A DNA stretch of 64,000 nucleotides from Actinocatenispora sp963815125 (GTDB lineage: Bacteria; Actinomycetota; Actinomycetes; Mycobacteriales; Micromonosporaceae): positions 1-64,000 of the forward strand of contig CAWFFM010000010.1 of assembly GCA_963815125.1 (NCBI GenBank). Direction: 5' to 3'. Shown piece by piece: positions 1-7,751 of the stretch (its first letter is position 1; each line of letters opens with the position of its first letter). The notes under the pieces are model-generated. The model searched no databases, was not told the origin of the DNA, and saw only the letters and a program-made list of their open reading frames with translations. The position numbers and the translations under genes were made by a program.

Positions 1-1024
1 GCGGCAGGCCCTGCGAGAGGTGGCCACCTCCGGTGATCTCGACTCGCTGCTGCGCTACCAACCACACCGAGGGCGCCCCCAGGACAGAGCCTCCATCGCA
101 CGACACCTCACACACCGGGGAATCACTGCCGACGCGGATCAGATCCTCATCGCAAACGGTGCCCAGCACGGCCTGGCCATCACCGTCATGGCCACGCTGA
201 GCGCCGGCGACGTCGTCGCGGTCGACGCACTCACCTACCCGGGTTTCGAGGTGCTCGCGCACGCCTTCCATCTCGACCTGGAGCCCATCCCCACCACCGC
301 CGACGGGCCGGATCTCGATGCCCTGGAGAAACTGTGCGCGACCCGCCCGGTGCGCGCGATCTACACCATGCCCACCATGCACAACCCCCTGGGCTGGGTC
401 ATGCCGGCCACCGACCGCACACGCCTGATCAGGATCGCCCGACAGCACGGTTCGCTCATCATCGAGGACGCCTCGTACGCCTACCTGGTCAAGGATCCTC
501 CACCGCCTCTGGCCGCAACCGCACCGGACATCACCGTCTACGTCTCGGGACTGTCTAAGAGCATCGCCACCGGCCTGCGGGTCGGCTTCGTCCTCGCCCC
601 GCCGTCCACGGTTCCGTCCCTCGAACGCGCCATCCGGACAACCACCTGGAACACCCCTGCCCTCACCACCGCCATCGCCTGCCGCTGGCTCGACGACGGC
701 ACGGTGAACCACCTGGAAGCGCAGAAACGAGACGACGCCAGGGCCCGCCAGGCACTCGTCAGGCAGGAGCTGGCGGGCCTCCCGCTCATCGGCCACCCCT
801 CGTCCTACTTCACCTGGCTGCCGCTGCCCGACGACGCACGCGCCGACCGCCTGACCGCCACCCTCGCGCGCCGGCACATCTCGGTCACCACGGCGGAGCC
901 GTTCACCACCTCGACGCACACACCACAGGCGATCCGCCTCGCCCTAGGCTCGACCGATCTGGACAGTCTCCGGTCGACGCTGCGCACGGTGCGCAGAGTC
1001 GCCGTCGAGGACGCCTACACCTGA
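1..1024 (+). CDS. MocR/PdxR-type aminotransferase-fold protein, 5' truncated by window edge
   Basis: The reading frame is open to the left edge, so this is the C-terminal part of a longer gene. The visible part is a class I/II (fold type I) PLP aminotransferase domain with HNPLG and the internal-aldimine motif SGLSKS, whose lysine codon is at 557-559. The opening words ALREVA...GDLD...LLRYQPHRGRP are typical of the linker and start of the aminotransferase half of MocR/GntR regulators, so an N-terminal winged helix is expected upstream but not seen. A GTG at 20 could serve as a start only if the protein were HTH-less. GTAC motifs are rarer here than in later genes, which hints at different ancestry. 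Target genes cannot be inferred. Confidence 0.85.
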   Translation, partial: RQALREVATSGDLDSLLRYQPHRGRPQDRASIARHLTHRGITADADQILIANGAQHGLAITVMATLSAGDVVAVDALTYPGFEVLAHAFHLDLEPIPTTADGPDLDALEKLCATRPVRAIYTMPTMHNPLGWVMPATDRTRLIRIARQHGSLIIEDASYAYLVKDPPPPLAATAPDITVYVSGLSKSIATGLRVGFVLAPPSTVPSLERAIRTTTWNTPALTTAIACRWLDDGTVNHLEAQKRDDARARQALVRQELAGLPLIGHPSSYFTWLPLPDDARADRLTATLARRHISVTTAEPFTTSTHTPQAIRLALGSTDLDSLRSTLRTVRRVAVEDAYT

Positions 1025-1226
1025 ACTCGGGCTCCAGCCCTTCTGTCGGCAAACGATCGTTCGCGGACATCCTGAGGGCTGTCCCGTGTTCGGAGGCCGC
1101 CTGCGCTACGGGGTCTTTCTCGTCCGTACTTGCGTGCGTGAGCGGCGGGTCTGGCTATGACGGTGCTGGCTGGCTCCGGGAGGGCGGAGACCGGTGGCCC
1201 CATGTCGGTGTTCCGAGGTGGGTAAA

Positions 1227-1296
1227 TGACGGCGTTATTTGGCCCCACCTGGTGAGTGATCATGATCGATCGGTGTGACGGTCGAATCTGGCCCCA
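1227..1296. repeat. Left-end repeats of the IS21 remnant
   Basis: Two copies of a pattern TGTGACGG-N7-GGCCCCA lie here. The outer copy (1227-1252) matches the reverse complement of 2749-2774 with one mismatch in 26 bases. The inner copy (1274-1296) matches the reverse complement of 2825-2847 at both ends but not in the 7-base middle. This is what transposase-binding end repeats of an IS21-type element should look like. Confidence 0.75.
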
Positions 1297-1303
1297 GGAG
1301 ACG

Positions 1304-1334
1304 ACGATGGCCCCGGGCGCCTCGGGGCCATCGT
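1304..1334 (-). terminator. Hairpin downstream of istB remnant
   Basis: A perfect 12-bp stem (ACGATGGCCCCG paired with 1323-1334) encloses a 7-base loop. It lies just beyond the istB stop codon on the minus strand. There is no T-run, as is common for actinobacterial terminators. It may instead be part of the structured end of the insertion element. Confidence 0.5.
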
Positions 1335-1344
1335 GGCGGGTGAG

Positions 1345-1682
1345 TCAGGATGCGAGTTGGGCGCGGGTTCGAGCCAGCCGGTAGGAGTCGGTGCCGGTTT
1401 GGATGATGTTGCCGCCGAAGGTGAGCCGGTCGACGATCGCGGCGCAGAGGCGGGGGTCGGTGAAGTCTTCGTCCATCCGGAGAAGGCTTCGTTGGAGGCG
1501 ATGCCGTTCATCGCGGCGCCGGTCCCGTTCGTCGCACTCGGCGAGCAGTAGCTCGGCGAGGAACCCGCGGCAAGTGAGCTGTTGGCGTTCGGCGGTGTCG
1601 GTGAACCGGGACCGCAGGGTCGGCAGTCGCAATGCGCGGCAGGCTCGGTCGATGGCGGCGTCGGCGGCCTGTTCGGTGACTA
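1345..1682 (-). pseudogene. istB: istB remnant (IS21 ATPase helper), internally deleted
   Basis: Reading on the minus strand, the N-terminal part is IstB-like (TEQAADAAIDRACRALRLPT, then FRGFLAEL-type RGFLAELLLAECDERDRRR) and the C-terminal part is also IstB-like (AAIVDRLTFGGNIIQTGT, then DSYRLAR). Between them roughly 130 residues carrying the Walker A and B motifs are missing, and the sequence before the C-terminal block (NEAFSGWTKT) sits in another frame near 1465. No good start codon remains. The product would be non-functional; IstB normally has about 250 residues with a complete AAA domain. Confidence 0.75.
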
Positions 1683-2762
1683 GTGGTCCAGCACGAGTGT
1701 CTGGGAGCCCTTGTTGACCGAGCGGGCGTGTCGGGCGACCTCACGCCGCCCGTCGAAGATGACCAGCTCGGAAGCGCGCAGCAGCACCCGCACCTGCCGG
1801 CCGATCAGCCCTGCCGGCACCGAGTAGTGGCAGCAGCGCACCGTCACCCGGGCGACCGGTCCACCCGCGGCGTCAACCACAGCCCCGATTCGAACCGTTC
1901 CGCGGGCAACGGCGCAAACAAAGGCTGCTCAACGGCGAAATCCTGCCCCACGGTGCGCAGCCGCGCCGCGATTCTGCGGGCGTCGTCAGCCCGGTCCGCG
2001 GCATCCACCCGCGCATTGAGCTCGTCCAGCGAATCGGCCTCCGGTATAGGTGACAGGTGAGTACGACGGAACCGGCCGACCTCTCCCTCCACGCCGCCTT
2101 TCTCATGCGCCCCGTCGATACCCGGGATGCAGCAGAACGCGTCGAACCCGTAGTGAAAACGGAACGCAACCCAGTGTTCGGACTCTGTCCGGTTGCGCCC
2201 CAGCAGAACCCGCGACACCGCTGACTTGAGGTTGTCGTAACGGATCTTGTCGGTCGGGACTCCACCGATCGTCTCGAACGCGTGGACGTGCCCGCCGATG
2301 AACGCTTCCTGCCCCTGGGAGGCGAACACCTGATGCACCGCTTTACCCGAGTGCGACAACCTGAACGCGAACAGGAAGCACTTCGTCTTCTCCCCGGCCA
2401 GCATCACCCACACGTCACCGAAGTCGACCTCAGCCTTCAGCGGCCGGGGCATGTGACTGCACGATGAACGCCGTCTCCCGTCGCCGCCCAGCCTCCGCCG
2501 CGATTTCGACACGCCGCCTGCGCACCCAGTCCCGCACCGTCGAGTACGACAATCCTTCGGCGGCGTGTCCATCCAACAGACGGGCATGGATCCGCGGAGC
2601 CGTGTGCCGCTGCTTGCGCGGCGCGTCCAGGTCCTCGCGCAGCATCGCATCGATCGCCGGCTTCACCGGATCCAACTTGGGCGCCTGCGCCACCCGTGAT
2701 CTGCGTGGCGGTGGCGCGCGCGTCCAGTCGCGCTGTCCATCAGCAATGCCAGGTGGGGCCAA
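1680..2762 (-). pseudogene. istA: istA remnant (IS21 transposase), frameshifted and 5' truncated
   Basis: Three frames are needed to read the protein. The first, from about 2680, has KLDPVKPAIDAMLREDLDAP and TAPRIHARLLDG. The second, from about 2460 to 1870, holds the DDE catalytic core (AEVDFGDVWV, PTDKIRYDNLKSAV, GAHEKGGVEGEVGRFRR with the terminal Glu). The third has the C-terminal RVTVRCCHYSVPAGLIGRQV beta domain. Frame changes lie near 2455 and 1870, the N-terminal HTH is missing, and a TAG ends the C terminus early at LVLDH. DDE residues appear preserved in the core, but no intact transposase can be made. Confidence 0.8.
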
Positions 2763-2847
2763 ATACCGCCGTCACACCAATCGACCAGCATCGCTTCCAA
2801 TGGAGCCAGCTTGGTCCGTCACGGTGGGGCCACCGACCACCGTCACA
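2749..2847. repeat. Right-end repeats of the IS21 remnant
   Basis: Two copies in inverted orientation to the left end: TGGGGCC...CCGTCACA at 2754-2776 and again at 2825-2847. The first is the near-perfect partner of 1227-1252. Confidence 0.7.
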
Positions 2848-3567
2848 ACCACCCGCCGCCGTCCGTCAGTGGCCCATTATCGTGCGATGCGGCGTGGTCA
2901 GACCACGGCCTCGATGACCTGTTTTCACGCCCGACGTAGCGGGCTGTCCGGGTCGTTGCCGACCATCACGACCCAGCCGTCGCCGTGGTAGGCGGTCACC
3001 CGAGGTGCGCTTCGGGCGCCCTAAAAAATCTCTGCTGATGGTGCTAGACATCCTCGTGATCGTCGGCTAGTGTTTCGCGGGTCCGGAGAAAAGATCAGGT
3101 AAAGACGCTGATGCAGCACCCGCCGCCACCAGGGCGCGGGCCGGGAAGCCGGAGTAGGGCTTGACCCGGGTAGGGCGAGTTCGTTGAACGTGTAGGGGCC
3201 GTGCAGATGGATGCTTCACGAGGCCCAGGCACCGGCGGACGTGCAGAAGGTAGTGGTAGGGGTCCGGCCTGTCATGACAGGTTGGGCAGTCCGCTGAACG
3301 TGTGCGGGGCCAGGAAGTTGCGTGCGGCTCAGACACCGGCGGACGGCACGGTAGGAGAAGGATCAGAGGAAAGGGAGGGCCGTACACCGTTGGATCGCCC
3401 GCCTGTCGGCCGCAGTACGGCCGGGCGGACACCGTTGAGAGTCTCGAACGTGAGGTGGTCTCCGGTCACGCATACGCGATCCTCACACCCGCCGCAGACT
3501 GCGGCCAGTGTGGACACGACAAGCCGACCTCTGGTCGGTAGATGGTGTTTCTGACCCCAAACCCTGG
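2848..3567. other. Gene-poor stretch with degenerate direct repeats
   Basis: I find no convincing protein gene here. Two imperfect direct repeats about 110 bases apart are visible: TGAACGTGTAGGGGCC near 3185 and TGAACGTGTGCGGGGCC near 3296, each followed by CACCGGCGGACG (3231 and 3340). A short coding-like segment on the minus strand (about 2930-2990, VTAYHGDGWVVMVGNDPDSP then stop) may be a gene fragment, but I do not recognise its family. The region probably contains decayed accessory DNA next to the insertion sequence. Confidence 0.4.
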
Positions 3568-3597
3568 GCCCCCGGTGCTGACGCGCCGGGGGCCCTC
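3568..3597. terminator. Strong GC hairpin upstream of merR-like gene
   Basis: A perfect 10-bp inverted repeat GGGCCCCCGG / CCGGGGGCCC with a 10-base loop ends 14 bases before the start of the MerR-like gene. It could terminate upstream transcription or form a leader hairpin. In many actinobacteria the homologous regulator follows a cold-shock gene; none is seen here. Confidence 0.5.
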
Positions 3598-3611
3598 GAC
3601 ATGGAGGTGGC

Positions 3612-3971
3612 ATGGGCCAACCGCTTGACGACATGTTCGACGACGAGGACTACCCCGCCTACACCATGGGCCGCGCCGCGGAGCTGCTCGGCGTTTCGCA
3701 GGACTTCCTGCGCAGCCTGGACGAGGCGAAACTGATCGACCCGCACCGCTCACCCGGCGGGCACCGCCGCTACTCCCGCTACCAGCTGCGGCTGGCCGCC
3801 CGCGCCCGCACGATGGTCGACGCCGGCACCGCGATCGACGCCGCCTGCCGGATCATCATCCTCGAAGACCAACTCGAAGAAGCCCAACGCCTCAACTACC
3901 GGTACCAGCAACGAGTCGCGAACTCGCCTACCCCGCATACCGCCACCCGGACGGGCTCGACGCAGCGGTAG
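3612..3971 (+). CDS. MerR-family HTH regulator
   Basis: The 119-residue protein opens with an acidic stretch, then a MerR-type winged helix (about residues 15-60: YTMGRAAELLGVSQDFLRSL, then the wing GGHRRYSRYQL), followed by a helix with the conserved AACRIIILEDQLEEAQRLN segment. This matches a small actinobacterial MerR subgroup without a ligand domain. The ATG at 3612 is preceded by GGAGGTGGC. The C terminus is short and low complexity. Homologues are often linked to cold-shock genes, but no such partner is present, so its target is unknown. Confidence 0.8.
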   Translation: MGQPLDDMFDDEDYPAYTMGRAAELLGVSQDFLRSLDEAKLIDPHRSPGGHRRYSRYQLRLAARARTMVDAGTAIDAACRIIILEDQLEEAQRLNYRYQQRVANSPTPHTATRTGSTQR

Positions 3972-4216
3972 GACCAGGGCCAGGCAGCGCACCGGCCAGG
4001 CATCGCACTGTTCACCCCGCGGCCTTCGCTGGTGTGGCTTTCCGACCCTAGCGGACTGGTGGGGCACGGACGGTAGGGGCAGCGGCGGTACGACACGGCC
4101 ACAGCCGGCCGTACAGCAGGGCAGTAAGCGAACCAGACCGTCACGGAAACGACCGAGCACCATCGGAGCACCGAGTCCCACGAGATCGGGAAACAAGCGG
4201 TCAGATTCTGGGAACG

Positions 4217-4255
4217 GAAAAGGCCGTGACCTGTGTTGGTGCTGGTCACGGCCTT
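4217..4255 (-). terminator. Terminator of tRNA-Arg
   Basis: A perfect 12-bp stem (AAGGCCGTGACC at 4220-4231 with 4244-4255) and a 12-base loop are followed on the minus strand by a short U-run (TTTT). It lies just beyond the 3' end of the minus-strand tRNA-Arg. Confidence 0.75.
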
Positions 4256-4264
4256 GAGTGCTGG

Positions 4265-4337
4265 TGCGCCCGGAGAGATTCGAACTCCCAACCTTCTGAT
4301 CCGTAGTCAGATGCTCTATCCGTTGAGCTACGGGCGC
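4265..4337 (-). tRNA. tRNA-Arg (anticodon ACG)
   Basis: The minus strand folds into a complete cloverleaf: acceptor GCGCCCG pairs with CGGGCGC, the anticodon stem TCTGA/TCAGA holds loop CTACGGA, giving anticodon ACG, and the T arm contains GTTCGAATC. The discriminator is A and the CCA tail is encoded (4262-4264). Confidence 0.97.
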
Positions 4338-4586
4338 GTGGTCTGTGACGACCGAGGATGAGTGTAGCGGGTTCCGCCGTCGCGGTGTTCCCGGGCTCCG
4401 CCCGGCCCGCCGGAACGCGCCGCAGCGGCCGGCCAAGTCGGAAAGATCGCGCGAAGATACAGGTCAGGGCGGTACGACCGCAGACATAACGGCCCGGTCA
4501 CAGGCACTCCGCTGGACGAGGAGGTGTACGAACTGACCGCTGTCGCATGGTTGAGGTGCGACTGCGGAGTCGACCGGGAGGTTGCG

Positions 4587-4727
4587 ATGACCGTTGACGG
4601 GCGCCGGGCATGGTTCGGTCCGAAGCGGGTCGGGTTCGGGCTACGACCGCAGACCTGGCAGGGCTGGGCGGTGGTCGCCGTCCTGGCGGTGGCCGTCGTC
4701 GTGGTCGGCCTGCTGCTCGGCCAGTGA
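4587..4727 (+). CDS. Small membrane protein with FGPKR/TWQGW motif
   Basis: A 46-residue protein starting MTVDGRRAWFGPKRVGFG, then PQTWQGW followed by a single hydrophobic helix (AVVAVLAVAVVVVGLLLG) to the C terminus. The FGPKR-x-G-x-G...P-x-TWQGW pattern recurs in small bacterial membrane proteins of unknown role. I choose the ATG at 4587 because GGGAGG lies 6 bases upstream; a GTG at 4524 would add 21 residues without family resemblance. It stands alone between the tRNA and a convergent gene. Confidence 0.65.
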   Translation: MTVDGRRAWFGPKRVGFGLRPQTWQGWAVVAVLAVAVVVVGLLLGQ

Positions 4728-4737
4728 TCCACGCTGC

Positions 4738-5202
4738 TCAGCCGCTGGTCGGCGGAAAGAGCACCTGCGCCGCGTGGAGTGTGTCGAGGTATTCGCGGAC
4801 CTCGGCGATGCGGCCGTCCCGTACGACGAAGACACCGCAGTAGGCGTTGTCGTACTCAAGACCGGTGGCCGCGGCGGTGCCGCGTACCCGCCATTCCAGT
4901 ACGGCCCGGTCGCCTTCGGCGGTGATGTCGCCGAACGTGAATTCCTGCGTGCCCGGCCGGTAGAGCGAGCCGGCGCCGACGAGGAACGACATGATCTCCG
5001 CGCGTCCCCGTCTGGTACCCGCCAGTGGCAGGGTGCCGTGCAGCGACCAGGTCGCGTCGTCGGTGAAGCTGTCGGCGATGGCGTCGAGGTCACCGGCAGT
5101 CAACGCGTCGAGGTACGCGCACAGCACCGCCTTCGCTCCGGCACCGGGAGCAGCGCCGGCACCGGGAGGCGCGTCGGTGGGACGGGAAACCTGCTGTGTC
5201 AT
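4738..5202 (-). CDS. SnoaL-like (NTF2-fold) protein
   Basis: A 154-residue protein: a Pro/Ala/Gly-rich N-terminal tail (to about residue 22), then an NTF2-like cone fold with AKAVLCAYLDALTAGDLDAI, the SFTDDATWSLHG strand and a C-terminal REYLDTLHA helix. Such proteins are small-molecule isomerases, cyclases or ligand binders; substrate unknown. Its ATG overlaps the stop of the upstream oxidoreductase gene (ATGA), so the two are translationally coupled and probably serve one small-molecule conversion controlled by the divergent HxlR gene. Confidence 0.8.
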   Translation of the reverse strand: MTQQVSRPTDAPPGAGAAPGAGAKAVLCAYLDALTAGDLDAIADSFTDDATWSLHGTLPLAGTRRGRAEIMSFLVGAGSLYRPGTQEFTFGDITAEGDRAVLEWRVRGTAAATGLEYDNAYCGVFVVRDGRIAEVREYLDTLHAAQVLFPPTSG

Positions 5203-6113
5203 GGCGTGACCTCCAGTACGGCCTTGCCGCGCACCCGGCGGGCCCGGATGTCGTCGACGACCTGGGGCGTGTGCGTCCAGGGTTGTACGGTGCCGAGTTC
5301 GGGGTGCAGTCGACCGTGCTCCACGAGCCGGACGAGGGTGGCGAGGTCGGCGCCGTCGTTGTGCCCGCCGTCGAGGTAGTGGAACTGCGTGATGCGGGCG
5401 CCGGCCGTGCCCTGCACCCAGTCGAAGAAGTCGAGGGTGACCGGTTCGCGGCTGGCCTGTCCGAACCACAGGACCAGACCGTCGGGACGTACCTTGCGGC
5501 GGGCCGCGGTGAACGAGTGCCCGCCGACCGATTCCATCGCCACGTCGAACCAGCCGTCGGCGGCGGAGATGTCGGTGACTGTCCGGGCGCCGAGTTCGCG
5601 GAGCCGGTGGCCGCGTTCGACGGTCGCGGACACCGCGGTGACCTCGGCGCCGGCCGCGGTCGCCAGCTCGACGAGGTAGTGGCCGACACCGCCGCTGGCC
5701 CCGGTGACCAGCAGCCGCCGCCCGGTCAGCGGCCCTGCCGCGCGCAGCAACCGCAGTGCGGTGAGCCCCGCCAACGGCAGTGCGGCGGCGGTCGGGCCGG
5801 TCATGCCGGCGGGGAGGACGGCGAGGGAGGATGTCGGTACGGCGACCCGTTCGGCCCAGCCCGCTGCCGCAACGTGCGCGACGATCCGGGTGCCGGCCGG
5901 CGGGCCGCTGCCGTCGGCGGCCGTGGTGACGATGGTGCCGGCGATGTCCTTGCCGGGCCGCCATCCCGGGGCGGGCGCGTCGAGCAGGAACGTCTCGCCC
6001 CGGTTGACCGAGTACGCCTCGACCCCGACCACGGCCTCGTCGGCGGCCGGGTCCGGTTCGCCGACCTCGCCCGGCCGTACCGAGCGGCGGCCGTCGGGAA
6101 GCATCGCGTACAC
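5199..6113 (-). CDS. Zinc-type/quinone-oxidoreductase-like MDR dehydrogenase
   Basis: A medium-chain dehydrogenase/reductase of about 304 residues. The N-terminal GroES-like half (EAYSVNRGE, PGKDIAGTIV) is followed by the Rossmann half with TGASGGVGHYLVELA for NADP(H) binding. No structural-zinc cysteine cluster is seen, which fits the quinone oxidoreductase subgroup. I prefer the GTG at 6113 because GGAGGAG lies 6-7 bases upstream; an ATG at 6140 is an alternative. It is the first gene of a two-gene operon with the SnoaL-like gene and is divergent from the HxlR regulator, which likely controls it. Confidence 0.85.
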   Translation of the reverse strand: MYAMLPDGRRSVRPGEVGEPDPAADEAVVGVEAYSVNRGETFLLDAPAPGWRPGKDIAGTIVTTAADGSGPPAGTRIVAHVAAAGWAERVAVPTSSLAVLPAGMTGPTAAALPLAGLTALRLLRAAGPLTGRRLLVTGASGGVGHYLVELATAAGAEVTAVSATVERGHRLRELGARTVTDISAADGWFDVAMESVGGHSFTAARRKVRPDGLVLWFGQASREPVTLDFFDWVQGTAGARITQFHYLDGGHNDGADLATLVRLVEHGRLHPELGTVQPWTHTPQVVDDIRARRVRGKAVLEVTP

Positions 6114-6178
6114 CGTCGGTCTCCTCCACGCCGTGGACATCGTGCCACCAGTCTGCGAGCCGTACTCTCCAGTGGAAA

Positions 6179-6214
6179 GTAGGCAGTAAAAAGTGCGGTA
6201 GGCACTGAAAAGTG
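6179..6214. promoter_or_regulatory. Tandem operator-like direct repeats between oxidoreductase and hxlR
   Basis: GTAGGCAGTAAAAAGTG (6179-6195) is repeated as GTAGGCACTGAAAAGTG (6198-6214), a 19-base period, in the divergent intergenic region. Two helical turns of spacing on an AT-rich core suggests binding of the dimeric HxlR protein encoded next door. Inferred. Confidence 0.5.
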
Positions 6215-6235
6215 ACTGGCAGAAGGGTTGGCTCC

Positions 6236-6625
6236 GTGACGATCGCCCACACAGCCTCGCCGGACGGACGCTTCGACGTGATGGCCGCGGCGTGTCCCAC
6301 CCGTCAGGTCGTCAACCGGATCGGTGACCGCTGGAGCCTGCTGGTGCTGTACGCCCTGGAGCAGGAGACGCTGCGTTTCCAGCAGCTGCGCCGTACGGTC
6401 GACGGCATCAGCCAGAAGATGCTCACGCAGACCCTGCGCACACTGGAACGCGACGGGCTGGTGCACCGTGAGGTCTGGGCGAGCGTTCCGCCGAGGGTCG
6501 AGTACAGCCTGACGCCGCTCGGCGCGAGCCTGTCGGAGACCATTGCGCCGATCCGCGCCTGGGCGTACGCGAACATGGAAAAGATCGACGGTGCCCGCGC
6601 CGCCTTCGACACCCGTACCGGCTGA
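6236..6625 (+). CDS. HxlR-family transcriptional regulator
   Basis: A winged-helix protein of 129 residues with the family hallmarks: C-P-TRQVVNRIGDRWSLLVLYAL near the N terminus, FQQLRRTVDGISQKMLTQTL as the recognition region and LERDGLVHRE in the wing. One cysteine (AACPT) sits where redox- or aldehyde-sensing HxlR proteins have theirs. The GTG at 6236 has GAAGGG upstream; a GTG at 6212 is the alternative and would overlap the putative operator. Divergent from the oxidoreductase/SnoaL pair, which it probably regulates. Confidence 0.88.
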   Translation: MTIAHTASPDGRFDVMAAACPTRQVVNRIGDRWSLLVLYALEQETLRFQQLRRTVDGISQKMLTQTLRTLERDGLVHREVWASVPPRVEYSLTPLGASLSETIAPIRAWAYANMEKIDGARAAFDTRTG

Positions 6626-6652
6626 GGCTGTGTCCGCTCAGGGACCCGGGTG

Positions 6653-6679
6653 CCGGCCCGGGTCGTGGACCCGGACCGG
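6653..6679. terminator. Bidirectional terminator hairpin
   Basis: Stem CCGG-C-CCGGGTC / GACCCGG-A-CCGG with a GTG loop between two convergent genes. Its core is nearly the same as that of the terminator at 8485-8519. Confidence 0.6.
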
Positions 6680-6690
6680 GCGGGTGCCGG

Positions 6691-7212
6691 TCAGCGTCGG
6701 ACGGCGAACGGGCCGCGTCGGCGCAGCAGACGCCATCCGGGTTTGACCATCTCGCCGACATAGCCGACCACGAGAACGACCTCGGCCACCGGAAGCGCCC
6801 GCCCCAGGGGGTGCAGGGCGCCGCCCAGAGGCCCGACGGCGTCGCCGCCGCCCTGTAGCGGCCGGTCCGGTAGGAAGATCAGCCCCATCAGCGCGACCGC
6901 GACCGCGCAGAGCACGAACGCGGTCGCGGCGGCCAGCAGCGGGCGTACCAGACCCAGGTACAGCGGCTGTGCGCCGGCCGACCGCCAGGCCAGTACGGAC
7001 CCGCCGACCAGGGTGAACGCGAGCCAGCCGTAGTTGGCCGTACTGAATCCGTAGATGCCGGTGTAGTGGTGGCGGAAGAGGCTGACGAGTACGACCACGG
7101 CCAGCCAGGCGATCACCGATACCCGCCACGGCCAACCTCGGACGACGGTCAGGAGCCGCCGTCCGGTCGTGCGCGGCCTCGGCTCGCTCACTGCCCCGTT
7201 CTCTGACGCCAT
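6691..7212 (-). CDS. Four-helix membrane protein
   Basis: A 173-residue protein with a short polar N terminus and four hydrophobic segments at about residues 30-48, 60-78, 88-115 and 140-158, ending in a basic tail (RRRGPFAVRR). I recognise no family. The ATG at 7212 has AGGAAGGA upstream; longer starts lack this. It is divergent from a padR gene with a perfect palindrome between them, so it is probably a PadR target, perhaps related to envelope stress or drug response. Confidence 0.7.
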   Translation of the reverse strand: MASENGAVSEPRPRTTGRRLLTVVRGWPWRVSVIAWLAVVVLVSLFRHHYTGIYGFSTANYGWLAFTLVGGSVLAWRSAGAQPLYLGLVRPLLAAATAFVLCAVAVALMGLIFLPDRPLQGGGDAVGPLGGALHPLGRALPVAEVVLVVGYVGEMVKPGWRLLRRRGPFAVRR

Positions 7213-7239
7213 GCGATCGATCCTTCCTAGCGGTAGAGT

Positions 7240-7253
7240 GTCTACATGTAGAC
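7240..7253. promoter_or_regulatory. Palindromic operator, probably PadR
   Basis: GTCTACATGTAGAC is a perfect 14-base palindrome in the gap between the membrane-protein gene and padR, with a further half-like copy CTACAC nearby (7256-7261). PadR proteins bind such ATGT/ACAT dyads (family knowledge). Assignment to this PadR is inferred from position. Confidence 0.65.
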
Positions 7254-7328
7254 TAGCTACACCTAGCAAGACCGCCGTATGCGAAGGGGACGACACGGGT
7301 CGACGGACCGTCTGGATAGGCTGCCTAC

Positions 7329-7655
7329 ATGAATCAGGAGATCTTCCGAGGACATCTCGAAGGGTTGATCCTGGCCGTCCTGGAGGCCGAACCCACCCAC
7401 GGGTACGCGATCAGCCAGCAGCTCGCCGCCCGCAGCGGCGGCCTGCTCAGCTACCCGACCGGCTCGCTGTATCCGGCGTTACGCCGGCTCGAACAGGCCG
7501 GCCACGTCCGCGCGAACTGGACGATGGTGGGCAACCGCCGCCGTCGCACGTACGAACTGACCACCGCCGGCCGCCGCGCGCTGGCCACCCAACGCACCGA
7601 CTGGCTGACCTTCTCCACGGCGATCCAGGATGTGCTCGGCCTACACCCAAGCTGA
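7329..7655 (+). CDS. PadR-family transcriptional regulator
   Basis: A 108-residue protein, the usual size of PadR subfamily 2. It shows ILAVLEAEPTHGYAISQQL, then SLYPALRRLEQAGHVRANW in the recognition helix and RRRTYELTTAGRRAL in the wing. It likely represses itself and the divergent membrane protein through the palindrome at 7240-7253. PadR genes are often followed by a permease-prefix-domain membrane protein; here such a gene lies convergently at 7752-8417. Confidence 0.9.
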   Translation: MNQEIFRGHLEGLILAVLEAEPTHGYAISQQLAARSGGLLSYPTGSLYPALRRLEQAGHVRANWTMVGNRRRRTYELTTAGRRALATQRTDWLTFSTAIQDVLGLHPS

Positions 7656-7751
7656 CCGGAAACGGCGACTGGAACCGGAATCAATCCACCAGGCCACCGC
7701 CGCTCGACGACGCCAACCGCCGACGACCACCCGGACCCCCAGCGGACCTGG

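Larger units (their letters stand above)
1227..2847 (-). mobile_element. Degenerate IS21-family insertion sequence
   Basis: The element holds remnants of istA (transposase) and istB (AAA ATPase helper) in the usual istA-istB order on the minus strand, bracketed by inverted terminal repeats. Both genes carry frameshifts, and istB lost its central ATPase part, so the element cannot move on its own. The left end has repeats at 1227-1252 and 1274-1296 and the right end has matching inverted copies at 2749-2776 and 2825-2847. Multiple end repeats are a known feature of IS21 elements. The exact outer boundary and any target duplication are not clear; I take the outermost repeats as the limits. Confidence 0.75.

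Noticed and set aside
3067..3554. Overlapping reading frames of 79-121 residues upstream of the MerR gene
   Set aside because: No RBS, no consistent third-position bias and no recognisable motifs on either strand.
4262..4337. Attachment site at tRNA-Arg for an integrated element
   Set aside because: No integrase gene and no duplicated tRNA 3' end were found in the window, so an att site cannot be supported here.
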